Positions 60,200 through 64,000 of a DNA stretch of 64,000 bases are shown one piece after another. Position 1 is the stretch's first letter. The number at the start of each line of letters is the position of its first letter. Both the position numbers and the translations under genes were made by a program. Source of the DNA: LZORAL124-50-18 sp051208045 (GTDB lineage: Bacteria > Pseudomonadota > Gammaproteobacteria > Pseudomonadales > Oleiphilaceae); the NCBI GenBank assembly GCA_051208045.1, contig JBPJFY010000009.1, positions 102,304-166,303 of the forward strand. Direction: 5' to 3'. The notes below the pieces were generated by a model. It was not told the DNA's origin, did no database searches, and saw only the letters and a program-made list of their open reading frames with translations.

Positions 60200-60973
60200 G
60201 TGTTGATCGCACAAAACATTACGCTGGCCTACGGCGGTAAGACGGTTTTGCAGAATGTGAATCTGCACTTTCCCGCGGGCGAGCTTTGTCTCATCATGGG
60301 CGCAAACGGGGCGGGGAAGTCGAGCCTGCTGCAATTACTTTCAGGCGAGCGGCAGCCTACGCAGGGGCAGGTATTATTGGACCAGAAAGCACTGGCATCC
60401 TGGCCAGGAAAGCAGCTTGCTCAGCGACGCGCGGTCATGCCTCAAAGCGGGCAAATCGCTTTTCCCCTCACCGTGGGCGAAGTGGTTGAGATGGGTTGCT
60501 TTCCCTATGGGCAAAATAAGGCGAGCGCTGGTATTGTCACGCAATGCCTGGCCATGCTCGACATAACCCATTTGATCGACCGCTATTACCCCACGCTGTC
60601 TGGCGGGGAGCAGCAACGCGTGCATCTTGCCCGTGTTCTGGCCCAGCTGTGGCCCCGTACCCAAGCGTCTTCCCCCTGCTATCTGTTGCTGGATGAGTTC
60701 ACCTCAGCGCTGGATCTTGCCTTTCAGCACCTGGCCATGCGGTTGGTGCGGGAGCGTGTTCGGGCACAGGGCGTGGGTGTGGTGGCCATTGTGCATGATG
60801 TGAATCTCGCGGCGCAGTATGCTGATCGTGTCGTGCTGCTGGCCGGGGGCAGAATTCTGGACGATGGCTCGCCATGGCAGGTGCTGACCCGCCCGAATAT
60901 GCAAACGGTGTTTGATGTGGAAATGAACGTGATTCCGCACCCGCACCGGGAAATTCCTGTGCTGGTGCACTGA
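60200..60973 (+). CDS. hmuV: Heme ABC transporter ATPase
   Basis: A 257-residue ABC ATPase. Walker A GANGAGKS at 34-41, signature LSGGEQQR, Walker B YLLLDEF with F where P is usual in DEPTSALD, and the switch histidine in IVHDVNLAA. The start is GTG with AGGAG upstream. Last gene of the heme operon, 28 bases after hmuU, and convergent with the DUF1272 gene. Confidence 0.93.
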   Translation: MLIAQNITLAYGGKTVLQNVNLHFPAGELCLIMGANGAGKSSLLQLLSGERQPTQGQVLLDQKALASWPGKQLAQRRAVMPQSGQIAFPLTVGEVVEMGCFPYGQNKASAGIVTQCLAMLDITHLIDRYYPTLSGGEQQRVHLARVLAQLWPRTQASSPCYLLLDEFTSALDLAFQHLAMRLVRERVRAQGVGVVAIVHDVNLAAQYADRVVLLAGGRILDDGSPWQVLTRPNMQTVFDVEMNVIPHPHREIPVLVH

Positions 60974-60995
60974 GTCGACCTGGTGGGGTATCCCG

Positions 60996-61220
60996 CTAGC
61001 CCCCGGTGAGTTTTCGTTTGATCTGAGAGGTCGCCACATCAATGATTCCACGGGTGCGCGTGGGTCTGCGCACCAGTTCGCCATCACAATTCGGGCAGAT
61101 GTGTGACATCGCGTCGGTACATTCCGGGCAGAAAGTGCATTCATAGGAGCAAATGTACGCCTGGGCATCCAGCGCCAGTGCGGCGTTGCACTTTTCACAG
61201 AGAGATTTCATCTTCAGCAT
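60996..61220 (-). CDS. DUF1272 zinc-ribbon-like protein
   Basis: A 74-residue protein with the DUF1272 pattern of cysteine pairs CEKC, CSYECTFCPEC and CPNC, ending in GELVRRPTRT. The cysteines probably hold zinc. Function unknown. The start may be the ATG at 61220 or the internal methionine at residue 4. It follows the AraC-type gene by five bases and is probably co-transcribed. Confidence 0.85.
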   Translation of the reverse strand: MLKMKSLCEKCNAALALDAQAYICSYECTFCPECTDAMSHICPNCDGELVRRPTRTRGIIDVATSQIKRKLTGG

Positions 61221-61225
61221 GGTGT

Positions 61226-62260
61226 CTAATCCTTGGCGTTGGTGGGGCGGTTTTCCCGAAAATCGCTGGGTGAACGCCCGGTCCAGAGTTTAAAAGCATG
61301 GTTGAAAGAGCTTTGTTCCTGATAGCCAAGCAGGGCGGCAATTTCGTTGATGGAGCGCTGCTTGTCTAAAAGATAGCGTTCAGCCAGCCTGCGTCGAGTA
61401 TCGTCCACAAGTGCCTGGTAAGTAAAGCCTTCGTCCCGTAGTTTGCGTTGCAACGTTCGGGCGCTCATGTGCAGGTGGGCGGCGACTTCGTCGATGCGAA
61501 TGGCCTGATTTCTCAAGGCGTCAGGCAGCATCGCCTTCAATTGCTGAGCCACAGAGGGCGGGCTGGCGCTGAGCAACTGATTCGCATGGGAGGCGAGGGT
61601 ATCAAACAGCGAAGGGTCACTGCCGGCAATCTCCTGATCAAGCAGCCGGCTGTCAAACCGCAGACTGTTCTCCGACTGGTGATAGCGTATGGGCGTTTGA
61701 AAGAATTGTTGAATCCCCATATCTGCTTCCGGACGAGCGCCGCAGAAGGTCAGCTGTTGGAGCCGCACATCGCCCGGCAGCAACCAGGGGGCGAAAGTGC
61801 GAATGCCCGCAAACACACTCAACGCCAGATGCAAAGCCAGTGGACTGGCGGGATCGGGGATGAACCTCGGGTTGGGTGTCCAGAAGAATCGGCTGGCGTC
61901 CTGCGCTTCGTGTAACACGGAAACGCCGAGGTCGTGGTTCAGGCTTTCGTAGCGCAGAATTTGCTGGAGCACTTGACGCACCGTGCGGCAACTCAACAGC
62001 GTCATCCCCAGAACGGGAAAGGTTTTCAACGACACTGCCTTGCCGACGCGCAAACCAAAGTCTTCACAGCGGTCGATACCGACCTGGAAGAGGGCGAGAT
62101 AACGTTCTACAGGGATCGCCCGGCCTTCCTGCGGTAACCCCCGGGAATCATCCATCGGGATGCCAGCTGACGTGGCAGCGAAGCACAAGGTTTGCCAGTA
62201 GCCCCAGGCGACTTCACCGGCATGGGGGGTGGCTGTCGTCGATGCACAAAGTGTTGTCAC
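61226..62260 (-). CDS. AraC-family transcriptional regulator
   Basis: A 344-residue protein. It has an N-terminal ligand-binding domain of the arabinose-binding-like type found in OruR/ArgR-type regulators and a C-terminal double helix-turn-helix (about 245-340): IDEVAAHLHMSARTLQRKLRDEG and INEIAALLGYQEQSSFNHAFKLWTG (quoted by parts AAHLHMSARTLQRKL and SSFNHAFKLWTG). It is divergent from the hydroxylase gene and may control it. The effector is unknown. Confidence 0.92.
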   Translation of the reverse strand: MTTLCASTTATPHAGEVAWGYWQTLCFAATSAGIPMDDSRGLPQEGRAIPVERYLALFQVGIDRCEDFGLRVGKAVSLKTFPVLGMTLLSCRTVRQVLQQILRYESLNHDLGVSVLHEAQDASRFFWTPNPRFIPDPASPLALHLALSVFAGIRTFAPWLLPGDVRLQQLTFCGARPEADMGIQQFFQTPIRYHQSENSLRFDSRLLDQEIAGSDPSLFDTLASHANQLLSASPPSVAQQLKAMLPDALRNQAIRIDEVAAHLHMSARTLQRKLRDEGFTYQALVDDTRRRLAERYLLDKQRSINEIAALLGYQEQSSFNHAFKLWTGRSPSDFRENRPTNAKD

Positions 62261-62348
62261 TATTTCACAAGCCTTTTTCTGTGCATGGCGTAAGCTCTTA
62301 ACTCATGCCCTCGTGGTAATCCCGTGGAATGAAGAGGTGTTGTGCGCC

Positions 62349-63188
62349 ATGAGCGAAATGATCAATGAATTTCTCAAACTGTATCAGGAACCCCTGTTTA
62401 TACAACTCCCGGTGGCAACTCTGTTGCTCAGCGTGGGCAGTTTTCTGGTGGTCGCCATCCCCTGGACGATGCTTGCCTGGATTGATCCCCTGTGGGCACG
62501 CCCCTATAAAATACAACAAAAGCCCTTTCAGGTGCGCAAATACGTGCTGCCCAACATCGCGAGGATAGTGATCAACACCGCCATCATGTTGGGCGTTCTG
62601 GTGGTGAGTTGGCCGCTTCTGCGACTCAGTGGCATTCACACCGGAGCGGTTCCGCCCTGGTATGTCTGGATTCTGCAGCTCGTGTTTTTTATTCTGTTGG
62701 ATGATTTTCTTTTTTACTGGATGCATCGGTGGCTGCATGCCAATAAATGGATGCTCAAGCACGTGCATTCAGTGCATCATCGCATTCATAATCCCTGTGC
62801 GCTGGACGGCAATTATTTTCACTGGCTGGAGTTTGTGTTGATTGCTTCGCTGGCCATGGTCGGCCCGGTGTTGGTAGGGTGTCATGTGTATGTACTGTAC
62901 GCCTGGATCATTCTTCGGAACATCGAAGCGGCGGACGGGCATGCCGGGTATGACTTCCCCTGGAACCCATTGCGATTTCTGCCGCTGTACGATGGGCCCG
63001 TGTATCACGATTTTCATCATGCGCGCTTCAAAGGGAACTACGCCGGGGCACTGCATTATGTAGACCGATTTTTCGGCACCTATATCAAAGAGTATCTGGC
63101 GTACAGGCAGGGGCATGTGTATCCGCGGCGAGCGAGACCGTCCCCGCAGGCCGAGTTAAAGCTGGGCAATCAACAATGTGAAAAATGA
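62349..63188 (+). CDS. Fatty acid hydroxylase/sterol desaturase family protein
   Basis: About 279 residues with four or so membrane segments and the histidine clusters of the di-iron family: HRWLH, HSVHH, and HDFHHARFKGNY. Such enzymes hydroxylate or desaturate lipids in the membrane; the substrate cannot be told. The ATG at 62349 was chosen; the frame is open to 62229 but would overlap the start of the divergent regulator. Confidence 0.85.
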   Translation: MSEMINEFLKLYQEPLFIQLPVATLLLSVGSFLVVAIPWTMLAWIDPLWARPYKIQQKPFQVRKYVLPNIARIVINTAIMLGVLVVSWPLLRLSGIHTGAVPPWYVWILQLVFFILLDDFLFYWMHRWLHANKWMLKHVHSVHHRIHNPCALDGNYFHWLEFVLIASLAMVGPVLVGCHVYVLYAWIILRNIEAADGHAGYDFPWNPLRFLPLYDGPVYHDFHHARFKGNYAGALHYVDRFFGTYIKEYLAYRQGHVYPRRARPSPQAELKLGNQQCEK

Positions 63189-63194
63189 AGTTAG

Positions 63195-63617
63195 TTAAGG
63201 TGAGGTGTTTGTTCCGCCACATTCCTTCAATCGCCATTCTCGGTGCCGATTCGCCAAAATAAACAGCTTCTCGGTATCGCTAATGTGAAGGCCTTTGCTT
63301 GCATGCTGCGCGGTACAGTGTGTGGGCAGTTTTTCAAATGCTTCTAACAGCGCTTCATTGCACACACCAAGATATTGAGCAATATCGTGCTTCATCATGG
63401 GCAGTTCCATCCACATAGCCCGAGTCATTTGGTGAGTCTGTTTGAGTATGCGGGTAACCAGGAACTGTGCCAGTAGGTGTTCGGTCGTTTTACCGTTGAG
63501 TGTCCGAACGTGTAGATTCTCATCCCGTAAAACGGAGCTCAAACGCAGAAAGTAGTCGCGCTTGAGCAGCGGGTACATTTCAGCCACGCGCGCTAGCCGG
63601 TCATCATAGGTAGAACA
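63195..63617 (-). pseudogene. Crp/Fnr-type regulator, 5' part lost
   Basis: The C-terminal half of a Crp/Fnr regulator: a dimerisation helix (RLARVAEMYPLLKRDYFLRL), then the winged helix-turn-helix LPMMKHDIAQYLGVCNEALL and SDTEKLFILA. The longest frame with a start (GTG at 63587) gives only 130 residues, without the cyclic-nucleotide-binding-like sensor. Homology continues a few codons upstream to a TAA near 63620, and an IS4-family transposase gene begins shortly after, so the 5' part was most likely removed by the insertion. Confidence 0.75.
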
Positions 63618-63657
63618 TTAAGCAGCTACTTAGCGTAACTCAATGATATTATTATGG

Positions 63658-63723
63658 ATTCATTCTGCAACAAGGTAGATTGTTAGTCGCCAAACAATCA
63701 ACCGACCCTAAAGCAGAATGAAT
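63658..63723 (+). promoter_or_regulatory. Inverted repeat overlapping the transposase start
   Basis: ATTCATTCTGC (63658-63668) and GCAGAATGAAT (63713-63723) are perfect complements. The second arm contains the transposase ATG, so a transcript started outside the element could hide the start codon in a hairpin. Confidence 0.55.
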
Positions 63724-64000
63724 CAGCGTAAATTTATCACATTTCTCGAAAAACTCACCCATTCCCTCAACCCAGATAAGATCACGGATATCGCCAGACA
63801 AGAAGATTTCTGTGTTCGGCAGAGACGAATTACGCCATTTAAACTGGTCACGTGCCTGGTTGCGGTGATGGCTTCTGGCACCATCGAAAGTGTGGCAGAC
63901 ATTCAGCGCCGATATTGTGAATGGTCTGACAGCAACATCACTTATCGCGCCTTTCACAACCAGTTTTCGAAGCCCGAGTTTCCAGAGTTTATGCGCGAAG
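63718..64000 (+). CDS. IS4-family transposase, N-terminal part
   Basis: A frame starting MNQRKFITFLEKLTHSLNP and open to the right edge (94 residues). The pattern IARQEDFCVRQRRITPFKLV, followed by ASGTIESVADIQRRY, is the N-terminal domain of IS4-type transposases. The DDE catalytic core lies outside the window. Confidence 0.8.
   Translation, partial: MNQRKFITFLEKLTHSLNPDKITDIARQEDFCVRQRRITPFKLVTCLVAVMASGTIESVADIQRRYCEWSDSNITYRAFHNQFSKPEFPEFMRE

Larger units (their letters stand above)
63618..64000 (+). mobile_element. Left part of an IS4-family insertion sequence
   Basis: Inferred from the transposase at 63718 and the interrupted regulator. The exact end and inverted repeat cannot be fixed because the right end is outside the window. 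Confidence 0.6.

Noticed and set aside
60974..60995. Terminator between hmuV and the DUF1272 gene
   Set aside because: G- and C-runs are present, but no proper stem with a T-tract could be drawn.
1..64000. CRISPR arrays, rRNA and tRNA genes
   Set aside because: No regularly spaced repeats or conserved RNA sequences were noticed when reading the window; a tRNA scan could still reveal one.

Overview
The window looks like chromosomal DNA of a marine-type gammaproteobacterium, possibly a Cellvibrionales relative. This is inferred from the gene content (two-subunit bacterioferritin, Bfd, a Fur-controlled heme operon, TRAP transporter, MASE3/GGDEF and CheX-type signalling proteins) and from GC-rich, gene-dense DNA; no rRNA or tRNA was seen to fix the taxonomy. 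Coding density is very high and no stretch over 300 bases lacks a gene.

Left part (1-4.9 kb): the start of a secreted DUF4214 protein runs off the left edge. It is followed by a tight operon of a stand-alone response regulator, a REC-GGDEF-EAL protein and the two membrane subunits of a TRAP transporter. The matching kind of periplasmic TRAP subunit (DctP) lies alone at 38.2 kb.

Centre (4.9-36.7 kb): four giant Ser/Thr-kinase / AAA-ATPase / GAF / histidine-kinase proteins (HstK-like, about 1,750-1,780 residues each) are packed into 25 kb. The first is divergent from a TonB-dependent receptor. Copies 2 and 3 share about 2.3 kb of near-identical DNA covering the kinase and ATPase modules but have different sensory middles; a Phd/PIN toxin-antitoxin pair sits between them. 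Copy 4 lies 85 bp upstream of a 2,398-residue NRPS-PKS hybrid (C-A-PCP-KS-AT-ACP-TE). The 3' half of copy 4 and the 5' part of the NRPS are visibly more AT-rich than their surroundings, which suggests mosaic assembly or transfer. A cytosolic serine hydrolase faces the NRPS from downstream.

Right-centre (37.9-53.3 kb): metabolic and stress genes (DctP, DUF2237, family 3 binding protein, DUF302, patatin, GST), a MASE3-GGDEF cyclase and two complementary bacterioferritin subunits. Then comes an unusual chemosensory-like locus: a membrane-bound Hpt/CheA-ATPase kinase without a CheW domain, divergent from an operon encoding a minimal MCP-like signalling protein, a CheX-like protein, a degenerate-receiver/CheX-like fusion and a CheY. 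These two CheX-like proteins and a third, unlinked one at 42.1 kb end in nearly the same residues (G-[EI]-[LE]-E/F-F type tail), which looks like a shared docking motif.

Right end (53.3-64 kb): bfd is divergent from a heme uptake operon (TonB receptor, HmuY-like lipoprotein, HemS/HmuS, HmuT, HmuU, HmuV) with Fur-box-like palindromes between them. Then come DUF1272, an AraC-type regulator, a fatty acid hydroxylase/sterol desaturase family protein, and a Crp/Fnr-type regulator whose 5' end is lost beside an IS4-family transposase that runs off the right edge.
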